Shown piece after piece: positions 1-8,631 of a stretch of DNA of 51,639 bases; position 1 is the stretch's first letter; each line of letters opens with the position of its first letter. The stretch is taken from positions 1 through 51,639 of the forward strand of contig JAHFFW010000017.1 of NCBI GenBank assembly GCA_023247725.1, written 5' to 3'. This DNA is from Candidatus Omnitrophota bacterium (lineage in GTDB: Bacteria; Omnitrophota; Gorgyraeia; Zapsychrales; JAHFFX01). The notes below the pieces were generated by a model. That model saw only the letters and a list, made by a program, of their open reading frames with translations. It searched no databases and was not told the origin of the DNA. The position numbers were made by a program, and so were the translations under genes.

Positions 1-102
1 TCGGCAAAACGTAATCGTCTTAAGACCAAAATTACCTGGCATTTTACAAAGAGCAAGGCCCGAGACAAATTCGACAAAGCTTACGAAACTATTAAAAAAT
101 AG
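1..102 (+). CDS. C-terminal tail of a probable transposase (partial)
   Basis: Reading frame 1 is open from the window edge to a TAG at 100-102 and encodes the last 33 residues of a protein. The tail is basic and contains WHFT followed by KARDKFDKAY. It resembles the extreme C-terminus of IS630-type DDE transposases, which commonly end in a W-x-FT ... AR-x-KL ... Y pattern. The body of the gene lies outside the window, so the family call is an inference from this short motif. The stop falls immediately before a kinase gene that lacks its beginning, which suits an insertion sequence next to a broken gene. Confidence 0.45.
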   Translation, partial: SAKRNRLKTKITWHFTKSKARDKFDKAYETIKK

Positions 103-1730
103 GTTAACAGTGTACTAGTGCTTGCGTTCGGGCACACCAACGCGTCTCCAGTCTGGCCGCCCTCGGGATTCGCCTTTGCCGCGATGATTCTTCTCGGGTA
201 CCGGATTTTCCCGGTATCTTTTTAGGTGCATTTCTGGCCAATCTCACCGTCTTTCTTTTTAATCGACCCTCGGATGTCCCTTGGCTTATTCTTGCGTCTT
301 TGTGCATTGCCGTCGGGAACACCCTCGAGGCCGTCACTGGAGTTTTTCTTTTACGCAATTTCATTGGTGATGGTGAAATTTTTCGCCGGGTCAACAACAT
401 CATCAAATTTGCGGTGATCACCTTATGTATGTGCTTGGTGAGTAGCGGTGTGGGGGCTTTGAGCCTTTTCCTCTTCCGCATTGTCTCCGGGGAAATGTTG
501 GGCCAGGTTTGGTTCACCTGGTGGCTGGGGGATGTTTCCGGAATTTTGGTTTTAACGCCGTTGCTCATGGGATGGACTTTCCGGGGTCCATGGAATCTGT
601 CTTGGAGGCGTTGGATTGAGTTGATTGGTTTAATGATCGCTATTCCGTTCATGAGCCGGGTTATCTTTGGAGACTGGCGTTTGTACACGATCCTAGGGAG
701 TCAGCGGTATCTGCTCATTCCGATTTTACTTTGGATCGCCTTGCGATTTGACCAGCGCGTCGTGGTCACCGCCGTCGGACTTTTATCCTTGTCGGTCGTT
801 TGGAATACCGTCCAGACGCCTCTGATGGGTCGAACCCTCAATGAATCTTTGCTATTATTGCAGCTATTCGTGTGTGTCATGGCGATCACCCTGTTGCTCC
901 TTTCCGCGGCCTTGGCCGAGCGCAAACGAATTGAGGAACTCATCTTGCAAAAAAATCGCGAACTGGAGCGATCCAACATTGAACTAGAGCGCTTTGCCTA
1001 TATCGCCTCGCATGATTTGAAAGAACCACTGCAAACGGCCTTGGTCTACACACAATTTTTGCAAGAACGCTATCGCGCTAAACTTGACGAACGGGGGCAG
1101 GAATGCATCCATTTTATTATCGACAGTGTCAGACGAATGAACCGGCTCATCGAGGATCTTTTGTCCTATTCGAAGGTCAGAAAAGAGGACACGAAATTCG
1201 CCAGCGTCAATATCGCGAGTGTCTGCGACCAGGCCATTGCCAATTTGAAGGTCGCCATTGATCAAAACGGTGCGCTCGTTTCCAGCGATCCTCTGCCCGT
1301 TGTTTTTGGGCATGAAGCCCAATTGCTGCAGGTTTTTCAAAATTTGATTGCCAATGCCGTCAAATTCCATCGGGAAGAAATTCCCCGGGTGCATATCGGG
1401 TGCCAACACCAGGGCCATTTTTTTACGTTTGCGATCCGCGATAACGGCATTGGCATCAAACCCGAACATACTCAGTTCATCTTTGAAATTTTCAAACGCT
1501 TGCACAGCCAGGCCCAATATCCCGGCACGGGGATTGGTCTGGCCTTATGCAAAAAAATCATTGAGCAGCATGGCGGCAAGATTTGGGTGGTATCGGAATA
1601 TGGCAGGGGTTCGACGTTTTACTTTTCCTTGCCCGCCGGGCCTGCGGCCCGTTTAGTTCATTCCGACTCTCGGGTCACTTTAAAAATGAAACGGCCTTTC
1701 TGGAGGCGACATGCGAGTTCTTCTTATTGA
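103..1730 (+). pseudogene. MASE1-domain sensor histidine kinase, 5'-truncated and frameshifted
   Basis: This is a membrane sensor kinase whose N-terminal MASE1 domain is split over two frames. Frame 1 (103-213) reads NASPVWPPSGF ... LLGYRIFP. Frame 3 (from 213) continues with GIFLGAFLANL. One G appears to be missing in the CCGG at 211-214, so two halves of the MASE1 signature are out of frame. The first transmembrane part before NASPVWPP is also missing, and the sequence runs directly into the transposase tail. Downstream are more membrane segments (to about 905), a coiled linker, a HisKA box with phospho-acceptor His (SHDLKEPL; codon 1011-1013) and an HATPase domain with N (NLIANAVKFH), DNGIGI and GTGIGLAL boxes. 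The ATP-binding half is intact and could be expressed from an internal start such as TTG 300. The frameshift could be a sequencing or assembly error. Confidence 0.75.
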
Positions 1731-2100
1731 CGATAATGACGCGGATCATCGTTTTTTCCAGTTGTTGTTTAACGAAAATTTTCCTCAAGGGGAACTGTTA
1801 CGGGCCAAGGACAGCGACTCGCTCGATGACATCATGAAGAATTCTGTGCATCTGCCGGAGGTCATTTTGGTCGATTTGAATCTTCCCGGAAAGGATGGTC
1901 GCCAAATCCTCGGTGAGCTCCAGAAGCATCCCACTTACGGCGGGATTCCCAAATTTGTTTGGACCAGCTCCAGCTCACCGCAGGACAAAAAGGTTGCCCT
2001 GGACCATGGGGTAGGATTTCAAAGTAAACCCCTTGAAATCTCGGAATACATCAAGTTTATCCAGTCGTTGGAAGTTTTGGCCAATCCTAAAAAAGTCTAG
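1711..2100 (+). CDS. Single-domain response regulator (Rcp1-like receiver)
   Basis: This 129-residue protein is a stand-alone receiver domain with no output domain. The acidic pocket is Asp7/Asp8, the phospho-acceptor is Asp55 in LVDLNLPG, the switch Thr is in WTSSS (Thr85), and the conserved Lys is in FQSKP (Lys106). It starts inside the last 20 bases of the kinase gene, so the two are translationally coupled and are almost certainly a cognate pair. Kinases with this HisKA type paired with short receivers are known from phytochrome/Rcp1 systems. The partner kinase here looks damaged at its N-terminus, so the pathway may have lost its signal input. Confidence 0.9.
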   Translation: MRVLLIDDNDADHRFFQLLFNENFPQGELLRAKDSDSLDDIMKNSVHLPEVILVDLNLPGKDGRQILGELQKHPTYGGIPKFVWTSSSSPQDKKVALDHGVGFQSKPLEISEYIKFIQSLEVLANPKKV

Positions 2101-2103
2101 ACG

Positions 2104-2805
2104 ATGTCATTGCGGCAGAGATTTTGGGTGATTCTTTTTTATGGATGGCTTCTATTGTTGCCGGCCTTCGCCTGGGGCCAACCAGCCGAAGTGCTTTCGC
2201 GCACTCTTGCCCATCAGCCTCACCAGCGTTACTATCTTTACCTGCCAGAAGATTTCGATTCAACGAAACTGTATCCTTTATTTGTAGCCGTTCACTGGTA
2301 CACTGGGTCCGGCCAGCAACAAATTGAGATGTGGCACAACTTTACCAGTCGTGATCAGTATATCCTTTTGGCACCCGAATTTCATGATGGTTATCAGTGG
2401 CTAAAGAATGAGGATGACCGGATTTTGATTCAAATTTTCAACCAAGTGGCCAGGGAATTTCCTTTTGACTGGCAGAAAGTTTATCTGGTGGGCTGTTCGG
2501 GAGGGGCGCAATTCGTTCACCGTTTCGCCTTTCGGCATCCGGAATTTGTGCGGGCAGCCGCCGTCATCGCTGCTGGAGGCTATTCCATTCCACCTATGGG
2601 ACTGACGCCTGCCCCCAAATTTTTTGTGGCCGTCGGAGAAAAAGATGAACGCCGGCTTATCACGGAACAATTTGCCCAGCAATTGCAGCAACAAGGGTAT
2701 GATGTCGAATTTAAAATTTATCCTGGGATCGGACATGCCTGCAATATTGATGTGCAAGAGTCCGTCACGGAATATCTTCAGGCCTTGGAAAAAAAACTCA
2801 AATAG
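2104..2805 (+). CDS. Secreted alpha/beta-hydrolase (esterase / polyhydroxybutyrate-depolymerase-like)
   Basis: A signal peptide spans about residues 1-25 (hydrophobic core, cleavage near AWG-Q). The mature protein has an alpha/beta-hydrolase fold: nucleophile elbow GCSGGA (Ser132), an acid in GEKDERR (Asp181) and a catalytic His in GIGHACN (His211). An HWYTGSG segment lies where the oxyanion-hole strand is expected. The arrangement fits the feruloyl-esterase/PHB-depolymerase/LpqC group, which acts on ester substrates outside the cytoplasm. The substrate cannot be read from sequence. The gene starts four bases after the response regulator stop, so it may share that transcript. Confidence 0.75.
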   Translation: MSLRQRFWVILFYGWLLLLPAFAWGQPAEVLSRTLAHQPHQRYYLYLPEDFDSTKLYPLFVAVHWYTGSGQQQIEMWHNFTSRDQYILLAPEFHDGYQWLKNEDDRILIQIFNQVAREFPFDWQKVYLVGCSGGAQFVHRFAFRHPEFVRAAAVIAAGGYSIPPMGLTPAPKFFVAVGEKDERRLITEQFAQQLQQQGYDVEFKIYPGIGHACNIDVQESVTEYLQALEKKLK

Positions 2806-2898
2806 CGCCCAGAGCCAGCACGAGCCAAAACCTTTCTTGTCATTTCATCATTTTGGTTTTACAATTGAGGCGCTTTCAACCCATGCGTAAGGCTTTCG

Positions 2899-5268
2899 AT
2901 GAAACCGCTTAGATCCCATTTCTTTTCTTGCCTCAAGACGCGATCGCTAAAGCCCATCTTTTTAGGGGCAAGTCTTTTTCTTCTCTTCCTGCCAGTCGAT
3001 TCGGCAAAGGCCGATCCCATACAGCTCAAGTCCGGAAAAGTCTTGGAAGGTCAGATGATAGAGAAGACGGATCAATATATCAAAATCCGGACCGGCCAGG
3101 GCGTCGTCCATGTCCCGCTGAATCTCGTCAGCGATTCTTCTTTGCATGATTTAAAACAGATCCAAAATTTTGGTCCGCTCGCGGTGGAGAAAGCCACCCC
3201 TCCGAACCCCACGCCGACACAGAAGATGGTCACGATCACCGAAGAACAGATGGCAGATCAGTTCGACGAAGAAACCCGCCAGGCTCTCGAGGGCGACCCC
3301 ACCTCCGCCCGGAATTATAATGACCGCGGAGTGGCTTTGCGGATGAAAGGCGACCAGCGTCAGGCCATTGAACATTTTAGCAAGGCGATTTCTCTCGATC
3401 CCCATTATGCGGAAGCCTACCGCAACCGTTCCTATTCTTACGCCAGTAGTGAGGTTGGATTTTTCGAACCGGCCCTTGCCGATCTTCAAAAAGCGATTGA
3501 ACTAAAACCGGATGATTCCGAACTTTACTTTGATCGGGCCGTACTTTTTTATCAGATGAAGAACGCGGATGCGGCCTGGGAGGATGTCCGTAAAATTCAG
3601 TCGATGGGTTACGAAGTTCCGGCGGATTTCCTGGCCGCATTGCAGGAATTAAAGGCTCTTGGAGCAGGGTCGATGGTTCAAGGTAGCCGCTCCATGGATT
3701 CCCCGGGAGTAACTATTTCTCATGAAGGCATGAAACACTATGAAAATGAAGAGTACAAAATCTCCTTTTGGTACCCTCAAGAGTGGGTTCTTTATGATGA
3801 TGACCGGTCGGCGGATTTCCAGCAACTCAAAAAGAAGATGAATAATTTGATTTGCGTCTTTGGTCCGCCGCCGACGATGCTGGGCTTTGTCAATACCACC
3901 ACGGAGTTTCAGAATCAAATCCCGGAAGTTATTTTACGGAATCTTCAGCGAAACATAGACTGGAAAAAGGATCTGCCGGATCGCACGATCCTGGTTGAGC
4001 CGAAGATGATCACGTTGGGCAGTAAAAAAGTTGTTTATTATCAGACGAGCCGGGAATCCCAAGGCCAGCCGATCACCGAAGGCTTTTATCAGTTGATGGT
4101 CGGGCCTTTGATGTATCTTTTTTATGTGGGCGATTTCCCCGCTCACTTTGAAAACAGTCAAAACATCGTTCAATCCATGATTGAAACGGTTGAAACCGGA
4201 GACCTTTCATCCTTTTATTCAAAGAATGCCCCGGTTCCTGTCAGTGTAGATTTTAAAGATTGGTTAAAAGTAGGGATGATGATTGTTCTTTTGATTTCGG
4301 GAATCGGCCGTGCCTTTCGAAAGAAAACAAAGGATCCTGGATCTCCATCTTTGGCCTCGACTCCAATCTGGTCCTCTATCGATGTGCGTTGCCGGTGTGG
4401 AGCGCACTACAGTTTCCGTCCAGAGTATGCGGGGAAACTGGTTAAATGCCCTGCATGCAATGCCGAATTCCGGATTCCCCTGGCGTCGTCACCTCCCGCA
4501 TTCGAATCCGGAAGTGCGGATGAAATTTTTCATCGTGACAAATTTTTCATCAACCAGAAGGTTGCCCTTTCGGAGAAATATTTTATCTATGACGAACAGG
4601 GTCGAAAACTTCTATTCGTTGAACGGCCCATGTTGGGCCGGAATTTTTTGGCCGGATTCGCAGGCATTTTTGCCGCCATCGTGATTTTTATTGGGACCTT
4701 TGTGGTCGCCGCTATGTTTATGGACACTCATCCCATGATTTTTGTCGGTGTGTTGGTCATCGGTATTCTTCTGGCAATCACCGGCGGAATCCTCGTAGCG
4801 ATTGCCATGGAACGCAAACGCCACATTGCTTTTTACCGGGATGAAAGCAAAATGGAAAAAATCATGGAAGTGCGCCAGGAAAGCAAAACCGAATTTCCTT
4901 TTGCCATCTACACCGTGAGGGAGAATGGAACCGTCCTTGCGCAATTGAAAAAAAATCGGCTTTTTGATCTGTTGCGCATCCGCTGGGATTGTTTGAAACC
5001 GGATGGGTCGCTTCTTTGCCGGGCGAAGGAGGATTCCTTTATTCTGGCCCTGGTGCGCCGGTTTATTCCCATCGAAATTTTTGACTGGATCAGATCCAAT
5101 TTTGTATTCTGTGTCGGCCATGATGACGAGGTCATAGGAGAATTCAATCGCAAATTTACGATCGTTGACAAATATGTCCTTGATTTAACCGCGGACCGGC
5201 TGCGCTTTTTGGATCGGCGTATTGCTTTGGCCTTGGCGGTGATCCTGGATACGGTGGAAAGGCGTTGA
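2899..5268 (+). CDS. Composite membrane protein: secreted beta module, TPR, zinc ribbon, scramblase-like domain
   Basis: The protein has 789 residues. It begins with a signal or anchor (about 19-39) and a short beta module with LKSGKVLEG (residues 43-51). TPR-like repeats follow at about 138-235, then a PsbP/DcrB-like stretch at 280-435 (ISFWYPQEWVLY). A membrane helix lies at about 457-470, and a zinc ribbon has Cys498/Cys500 and Cys517/Cys520. The C-terminal part (545-785) resembles LURP-one/phospholipid-scramblase folds (FFINQKVALSEKYFIYDE) and is interrupted by two transmembrane segments at about 580-605 and 612-636. The zinc ribbon should be cytoplasmic and the TPR part extracytoplasmic. 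The domain calls are by pattern. The function is unknown, though a role in envelope stress or lipid handling is possible. The start ATG at 2899 is the first in frame. Confidence 0.6.
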   Translation: MKPLRSHFFSCLKTRSLKPIFLGASLFLLFLPVDSAKADPIQLKSGKVLEGQMIEKTDQYIKIRTGQGVVHVPLNLVSDSSLHDLKQIQNFGPLAVEKATPPNPTPTQKMVTITEEQMADQFDEETRQALEGDPTSARNYNDRGVALRMKGDQRQAIEHFSKAISLDPHYAEAYRNRSYSYASSEVGFFEPALADLQKAIELKPDDSELYFDRAVLFYQMKNADAAWEDVRKIQSMGYEVPADFLAALQELKALGAGSMVQGSRSMDSPGVTISHEGMKHYENEEYKISFWYPQEWVLYDDDRSADFQQLKKKMNNLICVFGPPPTMLGFVNTTTEFQNQIPEVILRNLQRNIDWKKDLPDRTILVEPKMITLGSKKVVYYQTSRESQGQPITEGFYQLMVGPLMYLFYVGDFPAHFENSQNIVQSMIETVETGDLSSFYSKNAPVPVSVDFKDWLKVGMMIVLLISGIGRAFRKKTKDPGSPSLASTPIWSSIDVRCRCGAHYSFRPEYAGKLVKCPACNAEFRIPLASSPPAFESGSADEIFHRDKFFINQKVALSEKYFIYDEQGRKLLFVERPMLGRNFLAGFAGIFAAIVIFIGTFVVAAMFMDTHPMIFVGVLVIGILLAITGGILVAIAMERKRHIAFYRDESKMEKIMEVRQESKTEFPFAIYTVRENGTVLAQLKKNRLFDLLRIRWDCLKPDGSLLCRAKEDSFILALVRRFIPIEIFDWIRSNFVFCVGHDDEVIGEFNRKFTIVDKYVLDLTADRLRFLDRRIALALAVILDTVERR

Positions 5269-5269
5269 T

Positions 5270-5995
5270 ATGACAGACCCCTCTTCGCAGGACTCAAAGG
5301 GTGAAGAAAAGGCGGTTCTCATCACCGCAGATATGCTCGCTCCGGAGTCACCCAATTCCCGGATCGATCTGGAACGCGGCATGCCGCGCTTTCCGCCTTT
5401 TACCTGCGGGATGATTGGAATTTTGTTTCTCATTTATTTTTGGGAATTGTCGTCGGGAGCCTTGAACAGCGCGCAGGCCCTCATCAACGCCGGGGCTTTG
5501 TATCATGACGCCATCGTTCATGGGCAAATTTGGAGGCTTTTAACGGCGATTTTCTTGCATGCAAGTTTCGATCACGTGTTCGGCAATTGTTTGGCTTTAT
5601 ATATTGCCGGAATCGCCTGCGAACATATCTATGGCACCCGACAAGTCCTCGGGGCTTATCTTTTGGCGGGGTTGTGCGGATCGATCCTGAGCACGGCATT
5701 TCATCCCGGCCCGGGCGTGGGGGCATCCGGCGCAATTTTTGGATTGGTTGGGTTGTTGGTGCATTTCCTCTGGGTGCACGAAGAATATTTTGCGGCGCGC
5801 AATAAGCAAATTTATGTCATGCTGGGAATCTGGGCCGCCTACATGATCTGGGTTGGATTCATGAATCCGGTCGTCGACAACCTTGCGCACATCGGCGGCG
5901 CAGTGGGAGGCATCATTGGCGTTTATATTTGGCGTCCCCGGATTCTCGATCGTATGAAAGATCCTATCCATTACTTTAATCAAAGAAGCGGGTGA
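5270..5995 (+). CDS. Rhomboid-family intramembrane serine protease
   Basis: This 241-residue polytopic protein has the rhomboid signature. The catalytic Ser is in GASGAIFG (Ser153), the catalytic His is in LAHIGGAVGG (His207), and the conserved HASFDHVFGN segment forms the second membrane segment (His97/His102). Rhomboids cleave membrane-anchored substrates within the bilayer. About 40 soluble residues precede the first helix. The gene starts one base after the stop of the preceding composite membrane protein and should be in the same operon, so that protein is a candidate substrate or partner (inference only). Confidence 0.92.
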   Translation: MTDPSSQDSKGEEKAVLITADMLAPESPNSRIDLERGMPRFPPFTCGMIGILFLIYFWELSSGALNSAQALINAGALYHDAIVHGQIWRLLTAIFLHASFDHVFGNCLALYIAGIACEHIYGTRQVLGAYLLAGLCGSILSTAFHPGPGVGASGAIFGLVGLLVHFLWVHEEYFAARNKQIYVMLGIWAAYMIWVGFMNPVVDNLAHIGGAVGGIIGVYIWRPRILDRMKDPIHYFNQRSG

Positions 5996-6020
5996 ATATT
6001 GGCGAAAAGGAGGCAGAACG

Positions 6021-6269
6021 ATGCGAGGCGGACTCATACTCAGTGGAATTGTTTCGGTCATCATTCTTTTGTCGATAGGGCTGGCTACGAAGAACGGGAT
6101 CGTGGAAATGATGGCCGGCAATCAATATTCGCTCACGATCAACGGCAAGAAGGAAAGTTTTGATCTCTCTCAGGCCACGGAAAAAGAACGCTTAAAGCAA
6201 TTCCTTGCCGAGCATCAAAGCGAATTGGGTGACAAAAAGGATTTTCTCTTTAATTCTCTTTGGGTATAA
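6021..6269 (+). CDS. Small membrane-anchored protein, function unknown
   Basis: This 82-residue protein has one N-terminal transmembrane helix (about residues 5-22) and a charged tail rich in Lys and Glu. The segment YSLTINGKKESFDLSQATEKERLKQFLAEHQSE is probably a small beta hairpin followed by a helix (described here, not a known family). An AAAGGAGG-like ribosome binding site (about 6005-6012) supports the ATG at 6021. It lies 25 bases after the rhomboid gene and may be in the same operon. Confidence 0.6.
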   Translation: MRGGLILSGIVSVIILLSIGLATKNGIVEMMAGNQYSLTINGKKESFDLSQATEKERLKQFLAEHQSELGDKKDFLFNSLWV

Positions 6270-6271
6270 TT

Positions 6272-6336
6272 CCCCGCAGCTTGCTGCGCTTCCTTTTGGC
6301 AGTTTGCTGTGGATACCCCGTCAGCTTGCTGCGGGG
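6272..6336 (+). repeat. Two copies of a short hairpin-forming repeat
   Basis: The 12-base word CAGCTTGCTGCG occurs at 6277-6288 and again at 6322-6333. The second copy sits in a near-perfect hairpin, CCCCG ... CAGC TT GCTG CGGGG (6316-6336, one bulged T). It could act as a terminator after 6269 or be a REP-like intergenic repeat. There is no T-run after the stem. Confidence 0.45.
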
Positions 6337-6488
6337 TGGTTCATTAAGTCAGCGGATCAATCCGAGGTTAGTGTCAGTAGCCCGCTCGACAAAGAAGACA
6401 AAAATGATGTGGCCGCTCGGATGCAGGATCATTGGAACCGCGCGAAGAGTTTTTGAAACTTGTCATTATAATTTTAGGGAAGAGGACG

Positions 6489-6881
6489 ATGTTTTTTCGT
6501 ATTGGCCTGGTAGGCTGTGTTCTTACTTGTCTGATGTTATCCCGTTCAGGAGTGCTGTGTGCACAGCCTTCGATTCCCAGGGGAAATCTGGAACAAACCC
6601 TCCAGGACTTCCATCAAATGGGAGATCAAGAAAAAAAACAGCTATTGAATTCCGTCGGCATTGACGTCGGCCAGGGTTTCCCCTGGGCCAAGGTTGTCGC
6701 GTGGTTTTTGTTTGGCAGCGTTGGTTTTGTTGTTTTTATGTATGGAAAAAATATCAAGAGTTTTAAGCCTTTGCTTCTTGGATTAGCCCTCATGGCATAT
6801 CCTTATTTTTTCAATGATACGGTTTGGCTCTATGGAATTGGCATTGCTCTGTGTTTGGGATTATTTTTATGGCGAGATTGA
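6489..6881 (+). CDS. Small secreted/membrane protein, function unknown
   Basis: From the ATG at 6489 the product has 130 residues: a signal peptide (about 1-25, ending near LCAQP), a short helical stretch with DFHQMGDQEKKQLL, and three hydrophobic helices (about 60-76, 86-102, 108-126). This start was chosen over an upstream in-frame ATG (6432) because AGGGAAGAGG lies directly before it and it gives a clean signal sequence. No family is recognised. Confidence 0.6.
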   Translation: MFFRIGLVGCVLTCLMLSRSGVLCAQPSIPRGNLEQTLQDFHQMGDQEKKQLLNSVGIDVGQGFPWAKVVAWFLFGSVGFVVFMYGKNIKSFKPLLLGLALMAYPYFFNDTVWLYGIGIALCLGLFLWRD

Positions 6882-6904
6882 GGGTTTTGGGAAAAATGAA
6901 AAAA

Positions 6905-6935
6905 TTGGTTTATAATTCTCGGGTTTTTGTATAAT
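6905..6935 (+). promoter_or_regulatory. Candidate sigma-70 promoter
   Basis: TATAAT at 6930-6935 with TTGGTT at 6905-6910 (19-base spacer) lies upstream of the TIGR04073-like gene. A second TATAAT occurs at 6911-6916. The -35 is weak, so the call rests mainly on the perfect -10. Confidence 0.4.
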
Positions 6936-7043
6936 AAGGCTGCCCCAATGGGGGGGGTGGATAAAGACTTAGTCCAAAGGCTGCCATCAATTTGGCTGAC
7001 CTCGTTAACCTACAATAAGGGACGAAAAAGACGGGAGGCTCAT

Positions 7044-7439
7044 ATGCAAGGCAGAGCAATGGTACTTTCTCTCACGGTGTTGACATGCATTTTGATCGCG
7101 GGCAGACCCGCTTTGGCCGCTACACCGGTCAAGAAGACCACCACGACCACAGAGGCCGCAACCTATCCCTGGCACGACAAAATGGCCCGGGGTGTTGTCA
7201 ATGCCGTGACCAGCCCCGTGGAGATTGTTCGGGGCATTGACCTGACGTCGAAGAGCGATGGTGTCCTAAAAGGCTGGACGATTGGTTTTGTGAAAGGTTT
7301 GGCCGGCGGACTGATCCGGCTTGGAGCAGGAGTTGTTGATTTTGTAACCTGCCCTTTTAATTTTCCTGATAAGAATAAGGCTCCTATTGTGCATCCGACT
7401 TACGTCTGGCAGGATTGGAGCGGGGAGTATATGAAGTAA
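7044..7439 (+). CDS. Exosortase-system-associated protein, TIGR04073-like
   Basis: From the ATG at 7044 the product has 131 residues. It has a signal peptide (about 1-24, ALAA-T), a Thr-rich linker, then KMARGVVNAVTSPVEIVRG, GWTIGFVKGLAGGLIRLGAGVVDFVTCPF and a C-terminal HPTYVWQDW. This layout matches TIGR04073, a short secreted protein often found in genomes with an exosortase system. Its molecular role is unknown. GGGAGG at 7033-7038 supports the start over an upstream in-frame codon at 6927. No exosortase or PEP-CTERM substrate lies in this window. Confidence 0.65.
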   Translation: MQGRAMVLSLTVLTCILIAGRPALAATPVKKTTTTTEAATYPWHDKMARGVVNAVTSPVEIVRGIDLTSKSDGVLKGWTIGFVKGLAGGLIRLGAGVVDFVTCPFNFPDKNKAPIVHPTYVWQDWSGEYMK

Positions 7440-7451
7440 TTTTGAATTTTA

Positions 7452-7509
7452 AAAAAGACAGGGGCCGGGTGCCCCGCCGTTGGGCGGGGCACCCGGCCCC
7501 TGTCTTTTT
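7452..7509. terminator. 27-bp perfect hairpin terminator between convergent genes
   Basis: A perfect inverted repeat has arms 7452-7478 and 7483-7509 and a 4-base loop. It is GC-rich in the middle with A5 and T5 at the outer ends, so it works as an intrinsic terminator in both directions. It separates the plus-strand gene ending at 7439 from the minus-strand gene ending at 7517. Confidence 0.9.
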
Positions 7510-7516
7510 CCGAATC

Positions 7517-7918
7517 TTAAGGCTTATAGAGACCCGCCACAATAGCCCCGGCAAGTCCCATTTCCGCGAGGGTCCCTAAGATCCAAGCCGCGACGAGCCC
7601 TGCAGAAACGGGTGTGACCGCATAGTGCACTAAAATTCCTGCTGACAACAGAAGCGCAATCCAAAATCCATACCGGAACCCTTCGGGGATTCCTTTGTTT
7701 TCATAACCTAGTACGAAGATATAGGAAAAAATGAAAGCAAAGAGAAGCTGACCAAAAAACAACCACCGCATATAATGCACCATTTCGGTTTTAGGGCGCC
7801 ATAAAGCGGGAGTTTGCGCATAAACATCCTCGAGCAAGACCCCATGGAAGACCCACTCAAAAGCGAAAATAAAGATGAAGACGGCAAGACTAGCGAGAAG
7901 ATAACGTTTGCGGTTCAT
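7517..7918 (-). CDS. Four-helix membrane protein, function unknown
   Basis: This 133-residue protein has four predicted transmembrane helices. It opens with MNRKRYLLASLAVFIFIFAF, then EWVFHGVLL at the end of helix 1 and a periplasmic loop with LWRPKTEM. The E-W-x-x-H-G motif with a following LWR recurs in small uncharacterised bacterial membrane proteins. No catalytic function can be assigned. GGAGG at 7922-7926 (reverse strand) precedes the ATG. It is convergent with the TIGR04073-like gene. Confidence 0.7.
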   Translation of the reverse strand: MNRKRYLLASLAVFIFIFAFEWVFHGVLLEDVYAQTPALWRPKTEMVHYMRWLFFGQLLFAFIFSYIFVLGYENKGIPEGFRYGFWIALLLSAGILVHYAVTPVSAGLVAAWILGTLAEMGLAGAIVAGLYKP

Positions 7919-8274
7919 GTTGCCTCCTTTGACTTAGGTTTTTTCACCTTTTGTGTCGTCACCGCGACACCAAATCTTTAAAAGGCTCTCTTCGGACCAG
8001 CGAATCAATCTTGCGCCAGATTCAGACATATTATAGTATCGAAATTTTATTTTTCGAAACTCTTCTCCAATCTCTTGGGGAAGGGATTTTGCTCAACCGA
8101 AGGCTGATGGTAAAATAATCCCAAAATTGGCTCTCAGAATCAAGGATATAGCCTCATGATACTTTGGGTTTCTTCTTATCCCTTGCAACGATCTAGACTA
8201 AGAGTATTTTAAAATTTTTCCAGGATAAAAAAAGAAAATTGCTTAAAAGGTGATATATTTAAAATGGAGGACTG
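7919..8274. other. Intergenic stretch without a recognisable gene
   Basis: These 356 bases separate the divergent gene at 7517-7918 from the nuo operon. They are AT-rich. I see no convincing ORF, hairpin or close -35/-10 pair, although the nuo promoter must lie here. GGAGG at 8266-8270 is the nuoA ribosome binding site. Confidence 0.6.
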
Positions 8275-8631
8275 ATGCCGGATTTTATCTATGTTATTTT
8301 TTTTCTAATCCTTGGGTTTGTGTTTGTTGGCAGTGCCTTTGTCGTTTCTTGGCTGCTTCGCCCCAAACCGCCGGAGAATTCAGTCAAGAATGCACCCTAT
8401 GAATGCGGAGAAGAAGTGATTGGGACATCCCGGGTCCAGTTCAACGTTCGATATTATTTGTTTGCCCTTATTTTTGTGATCTTTGATGTGGAAGTTCTGT
8501 TTGTTGTTCCTTGGGCGGTTTCTTTCCGTCAAATGGGGAGTTTTGCTTATCTGGAAATGCTGATCTTTATTGGTATTCTGACTCTTGGGCTGGTCTATGC
8601 ATGGAAGAAAGGGGCTCTCGAATGGCAATAA
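8275..8631 (+). CDS. nuoA: NADH-quinone oxidoreductase subunit A
   Basis: This 118-residue membrane subunit of complex I has three helices. It carries the conserved NAPYECGEE segment with the quinone-pocket Cys loop and the FDVEVLF motif in helix 2. It helps form the junction between the quinone site and the proton-pumping arm. It is the first gene of an eleven-gene operon. Its last ten bases overlap the start of nuoB. Confidence 0.97.
   Translation: MPDFIYVIFFLILGFVFVGSAFVVSWLLRPKPPENSVKNAPYECGEEVIGTSRVQFNVRYYLFALIFVIFDVEVLFVVPWAVSFRQMGSFAYLEMLIFIGILTLGLVYAWKKGALEWQ

Noticed and set aside
984-1517. Long minus-strand ORF across the histidine kinase
   Set aside because: Antisense shadow of the kinase; the plus strand has clear HisKA/HATPase motifs there.
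6272-7509. Short repeats considered as a CRISPR array
   Set aside because: Only two copies of a 12-base word and single hairpins; no regular spacers, no cas genes.
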